DNA from: Flavobacterium sp. ov086
Lineage (GTDB): Bacteria; Bacteroidota; Bacteroidia; Flavobacteriales; Flavobacteriaceae
Direction of reading: 5' to 3'
Length of the DNA stretch: 64,000 bases
NCBI RefSeq assembly: GCF_900187965.1
Contig: NZ_FZNL01000009.1
Span: 120,965-184,964 of the forward strand
Shown here: positions 55,657-64,000 of the stretch, one piece after another
Numbering within the stretch: position 1 is the first letter of the stretch
How the letters are laid out: the number at the start of each line of letters is the position of its first letter
Program-made: the position numbers and the translations under genes
Notes under the pieces: model-generated
Told to the model about the DNA's origin: nothing
Databases searched by the model: none
What the model saw: the letters and a program-made list of their open reading frames with translations, nothing else

Positions 55657-56439
55657 ACTGATTTTCTCCAGCCAATTGACAATAAAATCAGCAGTTTCTT
55701 TCCAGTCCAATTGTCCTAGAACAAAATGGTTCCTATTTTCAAATTCTTTATAACACGTTATAGAATGCACGTTTTTGTATTTCTTAAAATTAGAATAATT
55801 GAGTGATGATGGTATAATATTGTCATTAGATCCCGATAAAAAAAGTATTGGAACGTGGGCTTTTTTAAAATTAATTTTAGCTGAATTTGATAATACATCA
55901 CGTATTACTTGTTTAGATTCCGGAATCATCAATTTTTCATAAGATTCTTTTTGTTCCTCAAAAGACATTCCGTTTGTAAAAGCATATTGCCATTCTTTAA
56001 AGGACATTAAATGCGTCTTTTTTGTAGAAGAAAAAAAGCTCAAAGGTTTCCATATTGCTTTATAAAAAGAGAATCTTGTTGTGATAACACCTCTTGGAGG
56101 AAAAGAATGAATGCATACTCCTGTGGCGGCTAATTTTTTGTGAATTAATAATTGGGTCAAAAGACCTCCGTAAGAATGCCCAATTAGGATGGGTTTTTCA
56201 GACAGTTTTTCGATAATTTCAGTATAGTAATCAATTAAGATTTTTAATCGCAGTTGAGCAATTTTAGAATTTGGATGATCACTTCTTAAAGTTTCTGCCA
56301 ATTCATTTTTGTACGGCCATGGTGGCGCAACAGTTTTATAGCCCTTATTTTCAAAAAAAACTATCCATTCCTGCCAGCAAGAATGGCTCACAAATGCTCC
56401 CGTAATAAACACAATGGTTTTTGTATTAGATAGGTACAT
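55648..56439 (-). CDS. Alpha/beta hydrolase
   Basis: 263-aa cytoplasmic hydrolase. Oxyanion region [16 protein letters not shown], nucleophile elbow GHSYGG with Ser near residue 98, acid in GSNDNIIP and catalytic His in NRNHFVLGQ make a complete triad. The start is ATG 56439 (MYLSNTK); the open frame continues 43 codons upstream but that part lacks any feature. Substrate unknown; it resembles serine aminopeptidase/lipase-like hydrolases. Its stop lies inside the 3' end of the convergent sigma-54 regulator gene. Confidence 0.82.
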   Translation of the reverse strand: MYLSNTKTIVFITGAFVSHSCWQEWIVFFENKGYKTVAPPWPYKNELAETLRSDHPNSKIAQLRLKILIDYYTEIIEKLSEKPILIGHSYGGLLTQLLIHKKLAATGVCIHSFPPRGVITTRFSFYKAIWKPLSFFSSTKKTHLMSFKEWQYAFTNGMSFEEQKESYEKLMIPESKQVIRDVLSNSAKINFKKAHVPILFLSGSNDNIIPSSLNYSNFKKYKNVHSITCYKEFENRNHFVLGQLDWKETADFIVNWLEKISLI

Positions 56440-56672
56440 AATAAGTGGTTTGAGATTTTTTGAATATTTAGAAAATAACAAACTACATGCCTTATTTGTA
56501 AAGTATTGATTATAAAAGAACTCCTTGCATTTTGTACAATAAGAATTATTATATATCGTTAAATGCAATTTTAAACTATTGAAATATCATTTTTTGGAAC
56601 ATAATTTTTCAAAGAAATGTATCTTTAGAGACTCTAAATCAGATATTTCAAATGAAAATACCGCAAGCCCAA

Positions 56673-56830
56673 ATGAAAACGTTTTTATTGATTTCTTTTC
56701 TCCTTATCAACGGAATTTTTTTGGCTCAGCAAACAATTCAAATCTTAAAATAGAATCTAATTCACCAGATTTTAAAGTTTCAAGCGACGGAAAAACCAAT
56801 CATAAATTAATTACGATTCAGTTGAAGTAA
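56673..56830 (+). pseudogene. Frameshifted remnant of a small secreted protein
   Basis: A start codon at 56673 opens a clean signal peptide (KTFLLISFLLINGIFLAQQ), but the frame stops at 56753. In the +2 frame the sequence continues to a stop at 56830 as SNLKIESNSPDFKVSSDGK, a plausible mature-protein tail. The two halves join near the A-rich cttaaaatag, so one frameshift would restore a protein of about 50 residues. Alternatively it is a short signal-peptide ORF by chance. Family not recognised. The 230 bases before it (56440-56672) show nothing else. Confidence 0.35.
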
Positions 56831-56835
56831 GAATA

Positions 56836-56987
56836 GTTTTTTTGCCAGGAATTTCAAGAATTTTATCTAATTTCTGTTTAGCAGCATTCGACAGATTTAA
56901 TAAAATTAATAATAAATCTGTGAGAATCATTCTAATCTGTGGCAAAAAATAATTCGGGAAAATTCTTGAAATTCCTGGCAAAAAAAC
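56836..56987. repeat. 152-bp nested inverted repeat
   Basis: Perfect 29-bp outer arms (GTTTTTTTGCCAGGAATTTC... and complement ending GGCAAAAAAAC) with an inner acagattta / taaatctgt pair. It ends 2 bases from the stop of the permease-peptidase gene. T-run first and A-run last, so not an ordered intrinsic terminator; same build as 38586-38649. Confidence 0.8.
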
Positions 56988-56989
56988 TT

Positions 56990-59900
56990 TTAATTAATTT
57001 CCTTTTGGTTGTCTTTATAAAAAGTATCGATATTCTTCAAATAAGGATCAATAACAATAAGTTGAGGTTTGGTTTTGAGTTTAATTTTTCCTTTAACTGA
57101 ATTATCTTTTATCGGAAACGGATAAGAAAATAATTTTCCGTTTTCATCATAAACACCAATATCTATTACAGAATCGTTTTTGATCAGCTTTCGTTTTCCG
57201 GTCGAATTCTCAGCATATTTTTCAGAATTGACTTTAAACGAAACTTCATAAAAACCATTCTTTTTATTGCTTTCAACCGAAACAACATTAGACGAATATG
57301 TAATAATTTGTTTGAACATTTCATCTAGTTTATAATGTAGTTTTTGATCCGTTACCAAATAAATCTCATTCAGTAAATCTTCAGAATCCGGAATTTGATT
57401 TGGATACTTATAATGAGTTAAGAAATGCTGTAAAGCTAAATTCACCGTTTTCTCTCCTGTTAACATTCGCAATTGATGCATTACAAGCATTCCTTTATCA
57501 TATGGTAAATGCGGAGTGTCATAATTTGTTTTATAAAGAGGCGTTTCAGGATCATAACTTCGGCTGCTTAAATACAAGTCGAGATGAATTTTTAAAGTTT
57601 CCAGACCTTTCTCTAAACCATGTTCTTTTTCATAAAGCATCAGCTCAGTATATTGTGCTAAAGTTTCGGTCAAAATCCAGCTTCCTTCTTTTTGCTCCGG
57701 ACTAATTTGTGCATTTCCCCACCATTCATGCGACAATTCATGCGCCGTTAATTGATTGATAACATCTTCCTTGTCACGATGATTTAAATCACTGTAAAAA
57801 CCGAAATTCTCTTTCATATAAACCGTCGAAGGATAAGAAGTTGCAGCAAAACCATCGGAAAAAGCAGAAACTTCGGCATAACGAATCGTTTTATAGGGAT
57901 ATTTGCCAAAGTTGGTTTGACAATAATCCAAAGTATTTTGTAGATCTTTTATCAGTTTCGGAACATTTCTAAAATGCCTTTTGTCGTAATACACTTCAAT
58001 TGCAATTCCTTTATAACTTGTTTTTTGAATTTGATATTCGGCAGAAGAAAATGCAAACCGAAACGGAATCTTTCCATGTGATTTATAATGAAAATAATTG
58101 CGATTGTTTTTGGTCCATTTTCCAATTAAATCTCCAACTCCAATTGCAGTTTGATTTTGAGAAGTAGAAACAATAGCATCATAATTAATAAAATTGTATG
58201 GAATTTGCGATTTGTCTTCCAATTTTTTTAGCGGACTTTGAGGCTTCAATTGTCTTTTTAAACGTTCTTTTTTACTTTCAATTTCATTAGAATCCTGATA
58301 ACCAAAAGAGGGATAATAACGACTCATTCGCATAAAAGAACCATTTTCTATAATCGAATTAAAAGAAGTATGCCCTTTAAACGGTGACCAACTTGATTCA
58401 AACGAAAAGGAAATTTCCATTTTTTGCTTTGGTAAAAGCGGTTTTGCTAAAAGAAACCAATAATGATTAAATTCAGAAACATCGCTTAATTTTTTAACAT
58501 TCAGAATTTCAATTGACGTTAGTTTCGAATTTCGATCTATATATAAGAGTAAACTATCAATTGGTTTTTCAGAATTATTGATTAGTTCATACGTCCCAGA
58601 CACCTCATAACGATTTTCAGATGGAAATAAAGCAACATTACTTTTAACGGAAGTTATTGTAGGTTGAGGTAAATGGGTATATTTTTTAAATTTCAACTCA
58701 TATTGTTCGCTCCAATTGTTTTGATCTACTTCAGTAATATAAGGATATTCAATATTAGTTTTATAAAAGAGATAACTTCCAAAACCAATAAAAAGAACAG
58801 TTCCAAAAGTAAAAATCGCTTTCTGAATTGAATTAAACGAATGTCTTCGGAAAGATTTTAGAATAGAAGCATTTCTTTTCCATAATATTCCAGTCAAGAT
58901 TAATAGAATTAAAGCTAATCCGCAATTGTATAACATCGAAACATGAAACGGAATAGTATATTTTCCGAAACCATTCAAATCAAAATATTCCCTTTTAAAA
59001 GCACCTCCAAATCTAAATAATGGATGAGAAATCCCGAGTTGCTCCCCAATTCCTGTACTTATTAAAACAATAATAATAGTCGCTGCCGAAAGACCTAAAT
59101 ATTTATTTGGAATAACAGTCTGAATAAAAATGATCAAAATCGAAATCAATAAAATCGGTAAACCCAAATAATAAAATAGCGAAAGATAAAGTCCAAATTC
59201 TATAGGAGCATTTGCATGAAGGATTTGAAAACTACAACCAATTAAAATACTCAAAGCAATTATAATAAGCGGAATTGTAAAAAGCGAAATGATTTTAGAA
59301 ACCAAAACGACCGTTTGTTGATAAGGAGTTGTGTTTTCCAGCATTTCAAATCGTGACGTTTCGCTTCGGTTTATCAATTCATTGCTATAAAAAAGCAAGA
59401 TGATAATGAGAATAAACGGCAAACGATCCATAATTGTAGTAATCATCAAAGCTGTATTGGTAATGTTTTGTGCCAATCTGATTCCTCCATCAATCTCATC
59501 AGAAATTTCAATTAAAAGCAATCCTGAAAATAAAAGAACAATCAATAGAAACGGAATTCCTTTTAAAATCAAAGAAACATCCATTTTAATGAAGCTTTTT
59601 AAAACCAGAAAATTATGTCTGAAAGTTTTAAATTCGATGTTTTTTGGAGTTTCTGTAGAAAATGAAAGAGGTTCAGTTTTATTAATCTTAATTGGTTTTA
59701 GCTTTTTAGTTTTCGTTTTTCGGAAAGAAAACAATTTATAAGAAAGAAATAATAACAGAAAAGAAATGCATAACCAGAGAATTCTATTCAATAAAAAATT
59801 GCCTGATAATTCTAGAAGATTAGTATTCTTTTGAATTGAAGTCCAATATCTTGTTTGCTCTAAAAATGCCGCCAACCCAAACGGATCTATTTTGGCTGCA

Positions 59901-60529
59901 AAAGACATCGCTGCTGCAGACGAAGGAGAGGCATTGGCAAAAATAGGAGAGTTGGAGAACAGCGAACCTGCGATATATAAAATATAAATCAGGAAACCAC
60001 CAACGTAAATTAAAAGTTTACTTCGCGTTAACCAAGCCAAAGTTGTTAAAATAGAAAGGCATAAAAGTATATTCGGAATCACCAAAACCAAATACGGCCA
60101 TAAATAATTGATGATATAAAACGGACCAATTTCATTCTGAGAAAGCCAAGGCATTAAATGTCCAATCAGCATTCCAACGATAAATACGCCAAAAGAAACA
60201 ACAGCAATTCCAAGAGCAATAATAAATTTACTGCTTAAATAATGGAACTTAGAAATAGGAGTGGTAAAGATAATTGTGTCGAATTTGGTTTCATATTCTT
60301 TGATAAAATTCTGAGCAACTTGAAGTGTTATTGAGAATATCGTGGTCAAAGAAATCAAACCAATGGCGTAAGTCAGCACATAGGGACTGTTTTTGTAAGC
60401 GCCTGAAAACGAAAAATTGGCAAAAGCACTCATAAAAAATCCTAAAACTAAATAAACTAAAAATGTGGCATAAAAGCTCCAGTTTCTGGTACTGTTATGC
60501 CATTCAAATTGAATTAATTTTGAAAGCAT
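56990..60529 (-). CDS. ABC permease fused to M1 metallopeptidase
   Basis: 1179-aa fusion. The first half (to about residue 600) is an ABC-2-type permease with twelve or more hydrophobic helices. The second half is an M1 aminopeptidase domain with the zinc motif HELSHEWWG near residue 912 and the third ligand Glu in TETLAQYTEL. Substrate-binding GxMEN is not evident. Such permease-peptidase fusions are known in Bacteroidota. Start ATG 60529 is 4 bases after the ATPase stop; the longer frame would run back into that gene. The pair probably exports or processes a peptide or acts on membrane proteins; the substrate is unknown. Confidence 0.88.
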   Translation of the reverse strand: MLSKLIQFEWHNSTRNWSFYATFLVYLVLGFFMSAFANFSFSGAYKNSPYVLTYAIGLISLTTIFSITLQVAQNFIKEYETKFDTIIFTTPISKFHYLSSKFIIALGIAVVSFGVFIVGMLIGHLMPWLSQNEIGPFYIINYLWPYLVLVIPNILLCLSILTTLAWLTRSKLLIYVGGFLIYILYIAGSLFSNSPIFANASPSSAAAMSFAAKIDPFGLAAFLEQTRYWTSIQKNTNLLELSGNFLLNRILWLCISFLLLFLSYKLFSFRKTKTKKLKPIKINKTEPLSFSTETPKNIEFKTFRHNFLVLKSFIKMDVSLILKGIPFLLIVLLFSGLLLIEISDEIDGGIRLAQNITNTALMITTIMDRLPFILIIILLFYSNELINRSETSRFEMLENTTPYQQTVVLVSKIISLFTIPLIIIALSILIGCSFQILHANAPIEFGLYLSLFYYLGLPILLISILIIFIQTVIPNKYLGLSAATIIIVLISTGIGEQLGISHPLFRFGGAFKREYFDLNGFGKYTIPFHVSMLYNCGLALILLILTGILWKRNASILKSFRRHSFNSIQKAIFTFGTVLFIGFGSYLFYKTNIEYPYITEVDQNNWSEQYELKFKKYTHLPQPTITSVKSNVALFPSENRYEVSGTYELINNSEKPIDSLLLYIDRNSKLTSIEILNVKKLSDVSEFNHYWFLLAKPLLPKQKMEISFSFESSWSPFKGHTSFNSIIENGSFMRMSRYYPSFGYQDSNEIESKKERLKRQLKPQSPLKKLEDKSQIPYNFINYDAIVSTSQNQTAIGVGDLIGKWTKNNRNYFHYKSHGKIPFRFAFSSAEYQIQKTSYKGIAIEVYYDKRHFRNVPKLIKDLQNTLDYCQTNFGKYPYKTIRYAEVSAFSDGFAATSYPSTVYMKENFGFYSDLNHRDKEDVINQLTAHELSHEWWGNAQISPEQKEGSWILTETLAQYTELMLYEKEHGLEKGLETLKIHLDLYLSSRSYDPETPLYKTNYDTPHLPYDKGMLVMHQLRMLTGEKTVNLALQHFLTHYKYPNQIPDSEDLLNEIYLVTDQKLHYKLDEMFKQIITYSSNVVSVESNKKNGFYEVSFKVNSEKYAENSTGKRKLIKNDSVIDIGVYDENGKLFSYPFPIKDNSVKGKIKLKTKPQLIVIDPYLKNIDTFYKDNQKEIN

Positions 60530-60533
60530 AACG

Positions 60534-61415
60534 TTATCTTTTAAGTTGATTAGACAAAACACTAAAGTATACATCGCTTAAATCAGGCGAAATCAAGTTG
60601 AAATCAGAATCAGGCTGCTGATCTGAAAAAACATGAATATTCAATTTACCAGAATTTAAGCTAGAGGAAATAATATTAAAATTGGTTTGATATTCTGCTA
60701 ATTCAGTTTTAAAAATCGCTTTCACCCAAATTTTTCCCTTCAATAAATCAATGGCTTCATTCGGATTCCCTTCCAAAATCAATTTTCCATCCGATATAAT
60801 AGCCATTCTAGTGCACAGATCGCGAACATCTTCAACAATATGAGTCGATAAAAGCACAATAATACTCTCGCCAATTTCACTCAAAAGATTGTTGAACCTA
60901 TTTCGTTCTTCAGGATCGAGCCCGGCTGTAGGTTCGTCGACAATAATAATCTTCGGATTTCCAAGCAAAGCCTGTGCAATACCAAAGCGCTGACGCATTC
61001 CGCCAGAGAAGGAGTGAACCGCTTTATCCTTGTGTTGCAATAAATTGGTTTGCTGTAACAAAGCCATAATCTGATCGTATCTTTCCTGTTTATTCACGAT
61101 TCCCTTTAAAACCGCCAAATGATCTAACAAACGATACGCCGAAATTTTAGGATAAACGCCAAATTCCTGAGGCAGATAGCCCAGATTTTCTCTGATAAAC
61201 ATTGGGTTTTCAAGAATATTAACCCCGTTAAAGGCAATGCTTCCGGAAGTTGGTTCCTGCAAAGCAGCAATTGTTCGCATTAAAGTTGATTTTCCGGCAC
61301 CATTTGGGCCCAACAAGCCAAACATTCCGTTAGTGATTTCCAGTGACACATTGCTTAGAGCTTGTGTGCCGTTCTCATACGTTTTGCTGAGGTTTTTGAT
61401 TGATAAACTGTTCAT
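60534..61415 (-). CDS. ABC transporter ATP-binding protein
   Basis: 293-aa ATPase that drives the permease encoded 4 bases downstream. Walker A GPNGAGKST near residue 36, Q-loop YLPQEFGVYP, signature FSGGMRQR, Walker B IIIVDEPTAGLDPEE and the H-loop LLSTHIVED are complete. The 60-residue C-terminal extension is typical of ABC-2 multidrug or export ATPases. Start is the first ATG. The 111-base gap upstream contains 'gattgatt' direct repeats and no clear promoter box. Confidence 0.94.
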   Translation of the reverse strand: MNSLSIKNLSKTYENGTQALSNVSLEITNGMFGLLGPNGAGKSTLMRTIAALQEPTSGSIAFNGVNILENPMFIRENLGYLPQEFGVYPKISAYRLLDHLAVLKGIVNKQERYDQIMALLQQTNLLQHKDKAVHSFSGGMRQRFGIAQALLGNPKIIIVDEPTAGLDPEERNRFNNLLSEIGESIIVLLSTHIVEDVRDLCTRMAIISDGKLILEGNPNEAIDLLKGKIWVKAIFKTELAEYQTNFNIISSSLNSGKLNIHVFSDQQPDSDFNLISPDLSDVYFSVLSNQLKR

Positions 61416-61526
61416 TTTTTGATTGATTTAATGATTGATTGTAATGATTATTTTGAAAAAAAATAGGCAATAGAATTCCTGTCGACATCAAAGAGTCGGT
61501 TTTTTTAATTGAGATTTAAAAAAGGC

Positions 61527-61733
61527 TTATTCGGTTATGTACTCTAAAATATCACCAGGCTGGCAATCTAATATTTTACAAATAGCTTCCAGAGTATCAA
61601 ATCGGATACCTTTGGCTTTTCCGGTTTTAAGTATCGATAAATTGGCAGGCGTGATTCCTAGTTTTTCAGCCAACTCTTTACTTTGCATCTTGCGTTTGGC
61701 AAGCATGACATCAACGTTTACAATTATTGGCAT
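61527..61733 (-). CDS. Small XRE/Cro-type regulator (YozG-like)
   Basis: 68-aa helix-turn-helix protein. The HTH (residues about 13-38: KRKMQSKELAEKLGITPANLSILKTGK) and the trailing FDTLEAICKILDCQPGDIL are those of the YozG/YdaS-like subfamily that pairs with DUF2975 proteins. It begins 2 bases after the DUF2975 stop. It probably represses its own operon by binding the paired palindromes at 62286-62320. Confidence 0.92.
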   Translation of the reverse strand: MPIIVNVDVMLAKRKMQSKELAEKLGITPANLSILKTGKAKGIRFDTLEAICKILDCQPGDILEYITE

Positions 61734-61735
61734 GA

Positions 61736-62251
61736 TTATATAAATAAGTCTTGTTCGTTTTGAAGGTTTAATCCCTGTTTAAAAATAGCGGCTAAAAAAT
61801 AAGCAAATATTGCAAGCATAAAATGTAAAACAATAAAAATAGAAACCTCATTATCCAGCGAAACAAAAATAGAAGCTAGAAAAATAACAATGCTGGGTAA
61901 GAATAAATTAACCAAATAAAATCGCCTTAAGTGATTAATACCATTTTGAGTAAATAATTTAGGCTGAAAAAACACTTTAAACACATTACTAATCAGTAAA
62001 AAGAAAAGCCCATAAAGACTCAAAGGCGACAGAAATTCAAAAATAATATAAGGAAGATTGTAATCGCCCAACATTAATGGATGTTCTGTAAAAGGGTAAT
62101 AAATCTGAAAATACTTTCCATTATCTTGAAAATTCAAAAACCATCCTGTACTTAAAGTTAGCAAAGAATAAAGTGATAATGTAAAATATACAATAGACAG
62201 AAATCGCGTAACGTAAAATAGTATTTTCGAAACAAAGTAAGTGGTTTTCAT
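61736..62251 (-). CDS. DUF2975 membrane protein
   Basis: 171-aa integral membrane protein with four hydrophobic helices (about 9-32, 65-90, 108-130, 138-158), matching DUF2975. Members almost always precede a small XRE regulator, as here with a 2-base gap. The pair is thought to form a membrane-linked regulatory module; its signal is unknown. A strong promoter with two palindromes lies just upstream. Confidence 0.85.
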   Translation of the reverse strand: MKTTYFVSKILFYVTRFLSIVYFTLSLYSLLTLSTGWFLNFQDNGKYFQIYYPFTEHPLMLGDYNLPYIIFEFLSPLSLYGLFFLLISNVFKVFFQPKLFTQNGINHLRRFYLVNLFLPSIVIFLASIFVSLDNEVSIFIVLHFMLAIFAYFLAAIFKQGLNLQNEQDLFI

Positions 62252-62278
62252 TTGCGCTTAATTTTAGTTTTGTTATTG

Positions 62279-62320
62279 CAAATGTATAATTAATTATCGT
62301 AAAACAATAATTAATTATTG
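62279..62320 (-). promoter_or_regulatory. Promoter and twin operators of DUF2975-XRE
   Basis: Minus strand: TTG (62305-62307), 18-base spacer, TACATTTG (62279-62286), a full consensus promoter. The self-complementary 12-mer ATAATTAATTAT occurs twice, at 62286-62297 and 62307-62318; the second is inside the 16-bp palindrome CAATAATTAATTATTG. Their centres are 21 bp apart, two helical turns, covering the spacer and -33 box. Confidence 0.75.
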
Positions 62321-62411
62321 AGAAGTGCTTATTACTTATAGTTTTAGTGATAAAATAAAACATTATAATTCTATTAACACTAGAAAAGAAAAGACATCTC
62401 TATAAATGAAT

Positions 62412-62419
62412 TAATTTTG
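62412..62419 (+). promoter_or_regulatory. -7 promoter element of the monooxygenase gene
   Basis: TAATTTTG followed by TG. A possible TTG start for the next gene falls inside this box, so the ATG at 62438 is the real start, with a leader of only about 12 bases. Confidence 0.55.
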
Positions 62420-62437
62420 TGCAAATCAAAAAATTTC

Positions 62438-63439
62438 ATGAAAAACCCAATTTCAGTCTCTATATTAGAACTAGCAATTATTACACAAGATAGTAATGCT
62501 ACCGAAACATTTCAAAAAACAAAAGACATAGCGCAACTCGCAGATCAATTAGGATACAAGCGTTTTTGGCTGGCTGAACATCATAATATGGCACATGTGG
62601 CCAGTTCGGCAACGGTAGTCTTGATAGGTTACATCGCCAGTCAGACAAAAAACATCCGCGTAGGTTCAGGCGGAATCATGTTGCCGAACCATTCTCCTTT
62701 AATAGTAGCCGAACAATTCGGAACCTTAGAAACACTTTACCCAAACCGAATTGATTTAGGATTAGGTAGAGCACCGGGAACAGATCAGCCAACAGCCGAA
62801 GCAATCCGAAAAGACTTTTTTGAGCAAGCGCAGCGATTTCCACAAAATGTAACCAAGCTTCAGGATTATTTCTCAGTAGAAAATGCCACAGCAAAAGTTC
62901 GTGCTTTCCCAGCCGAAGGAACAAATATTCCCATCTGGATTTTAGGTTCAAGTATGGAAAGTGCTGCCCTTGCTGCAGCTTATGGCTTGCCTTATGCATT
63001 CGCCGGACATTTTGCGCCACGCCAAATGATTCAGGCATTTGAGTTTTATCGCGAAAATTTCCAGGCTTCCGCAGTTTTAGACAAGCCAAAAACAATGGCG
63101 TGTGTCAATATCGTTGCCGCAGACACGAATGAAGAAGCCGAATTTCTATCGACTAGTTTATATCAAATGTTCCTTAACCTGATTCGTAACGATCGTAAAG
63201 GTTTACAGCCGCCAGTTCCGTCTCTGGATGATATTATGAGCGAAGAAGAACGTTTTCATGTCAATCAAATGACAGCTTGTACTTTTACTAGAAACAAAGA
63301 ACAATTAATAGTCGATCTTAAAAAGTTCATTGATTACGCAAGAATAGATGAGTTAATGGTCACTAGTCCAATTTTTGATCATCAGAAAAAACTAAAAAGC
63401 ATCCAAATCACCAAAGAAGTAATCGACGCTTTAAACTAA
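62438..63439 (+). CDS. Luciferase-like flavin monooxygenase (LLM class)
   Basis: 333-aa member of the bacterial-luciferase-like TIM-barrel flavoproteins. Features are SVSILELAIITQ at the first strand, RFWLAEHHNMAHVASSATVVLIGYIA, VGSGGIMLPNHSPLIVAEQFGTLETLYPNRIDLGLGRAPGTD and the later PIWILGSS. These fit the MsnO8/YhbW-type subgroup that uses FMN. Substrate unknown. The start was moved 7 codons inward from a TTG that belongs to the promoter. The gene stands alone and ends in a palindromic terminator. Confidence 0.9.
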   Translation: MKNPISVSILELAIITQDSNATETFQKTKDIAQLADQLGYKRFWLAEHHNMAHVASSATVVLIGYIASQTKNIRVGSGGIMLPNHSPLIVAEQFGTLETLYPNRIDLGLGRAPGTDQPTAEAIRKDFFEQAQRFPQNVTKLQDYFSVENATAKVRAFPAEGTNIPIWILGSSMESAALAAAYGLPYAFAGHFAPRQMIQAFEFYRENFQASAVLDKPKTMACVNIVAADTNEEAEFLSTSLYQMFLNLIRNDRKGLQPPVPSLDDIMSEEERFHVNQMTACTFTRNKEQLIVDLKKFIDYARIDELMVTSPIFDHQKKLKSIQITKEVIDALN

Positions 63440-63449
63440 TTATCTATAC

Positions 63450-63554
63450 CTATATATAAGGTGTGTTTTGCATACTATATATAAGAGTAAAATAATTCAC
63501 ACAACCCGACAGTTTTCCAAAGCTGTCGGGTTTATTTTTGCACCTATATATAAG
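63450..63554 (+). repeat. Three copies of CTATATATAAG
   Basis: The 11-mer occurs at 63450-63460, 63475-63485 and 63544-63554, flanking the terminator. Spacings of 25 and 69 bases are irregular. Function unknown. Confidence 0.6.
63503..63539 (+). terminator. Terminator of the monooxygenase gene
   Basis: Arms aacccgacagtttt / aaagctgtcgggtt (one G-U pair, short loop) followed by tttattttt. It is also a member of the palindrome family at 44032, 44216, 49526 and 49602. Confidence 0.75.
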
Positions 63555-63621
63555 GAGAAGTAATTTGTCTAGCTGAGCGTCCCGAGGCTTCGGGAGAAGC
63601 ATTTTGGAATTTAATAAAGAT

Positions 63622-63708
63622 TAGGAGCTATTTCCCGCTATGCACTACAATCTTTTGCTTTTTCCTTTAAAAAGCAAAAGGATTTCCGTTACTATCGGGG
63701 CTAGGGCA
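63622..63708 (+). repeat. Interspersed hairpin repeat, copy 3 of 3
   Basis: Same ends as copies 1 and 2. Central stem CTTTTGCTTTTT / AAAAAGCAAAAG. Compared with copy 2, an A-T pair has become G-C on both arms. Confidence 0.8.
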
Positions 63709-64000
63709 GTAGTTTTCATAAGAAACAAACCCGTCAAAAGAGAAAACTTAGCGCCTTTGCGTCTTTGCGCGAGATAAAAACCAGCAAAGAAACGAGCTCA
63801 GAGACTTTTCAAACCCCAATAACTCTGATAAAAAAAGAAAGAGCAACCTTAGCGCCTTGGCGGCAAAACCACATAAAACCCCGGAAAACATCCAAATTCC
63901 CACAAAGGGTAGAAAACTTCAAAAGTTAAAAACCGATATACCAGCCACTTATAAAAAAGATTAAAAATAGTTAAGAAAAGCCATTGTTTAACTAAACAAA
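63709..64000. other. Gene-free end of the window
   Basis: No reading frame accepted. Two related intergenic motifs are seen, cttagcgcctttgcgtcttt near 63749 and accttagcgccttggcgg near 63847, of the kind common in Flavobacterium. The rest is AT-rich without recognised structure. Confidence 0.5.

Noticed and set aside
62417..62437. TTG start extending the flavin monooxygenase by 7 residues
   Set aside because: It falls in the TAATTTTG promoter box; ATG 62438 is used.

Overview
The window is about 34% GC chromosomal DNA from a member of the Bacteroidota, most likely a Flavobacterium or close relative. Evidence: Bacteroidota-type RpoB/RpoC, promoter -7 elements of the TAnnTTTG type in front of many genes, almost no Shine-Dalgarno sequences, the exosortase N (XrtN) system, DUF3467, the split KdpD, and intergenic repeats of the kind that litter Flavobacterium genomes. 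No tRNA, rRNA, CRISPR array, prophage or transposase gene was seen.

Layout. 1-6.5 kb: 3' part of rpoB, rpoC and a DUF3467 gene, one transcription unit ending in a strong terminator. 6.7-13 kb: prfC, a secreted GH13 alpha-amylase with a palindromic operator candidate, a SurA-like periplasmic isomerase and a MoxR ATPase. 13-16.8 kb: a two-gene XrtN operon, an exosortase with its dedicated VIT-domain PEP-CTERM substrate. 17-22.4 kb: two different aconitases in tandem (AcnB, then the mitochondrial type), each with its own terminator. 22.6-31.2 kb: secreted kelch protein, LysM/NlpC cell-wall hydrolase, a histidine kinase/response regulator pair, a DUF5958-like protein, an APC amino-acid permease and DUF1810. 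31.3-38.5 kb: a damage-tolerance cluster in which a LexA-like self-cleaving regulator diverges from dinB, dnaE2-type polymerase, a DnaQ/UvrC-like nuclease fusion and alkB. 38.6-39.4 kb: PAP2 phosphatase. 39.6-49.3 kb: the Kdp potassium-uptake operon on the minus strand, read as a 93-aa protein, a 28-aa peptide, KdpF, a 29-aa peptide, KdpA, KdpB, KdpC, a porin, the KdpD sensor half and a histidine kinase. 49.6-55.7 kb: two sigma-54 activator-type response regulators and a TPR histidine kinase. 55.6-63.4 kb: alpha/beta hydrolase, an ABC transporter with a permease-M1 peptidase fusion, a DUF2975/XRE pair with clear operators, and a flavin monooxygenase. The last 560 bases carry only repeats.

The most interesting parts are: (1) an interspersed repeat of about 87 bp in three copies whose central hairpin changes with compensating substitutions; (2) three tiny membrane-peptide genes ahead of kdpA, of which only one is KdpF; (3) the XrtN one-substrate sorting system; (4) the LexA-like/dinB/dnaE/exonuclease/alkB module with palindromes over both promoters; (5) two perfect palindromes exactly 21 bp apart over the DUF2975-XRE promoter; (6) a 113-bp unit with 33-bp inverted ends wedged between a regulator gene and its terminator. 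Several start codons were moved inward from the longest open frame, because the extension contained promoter or repeat sequence or removed a signal peptide.
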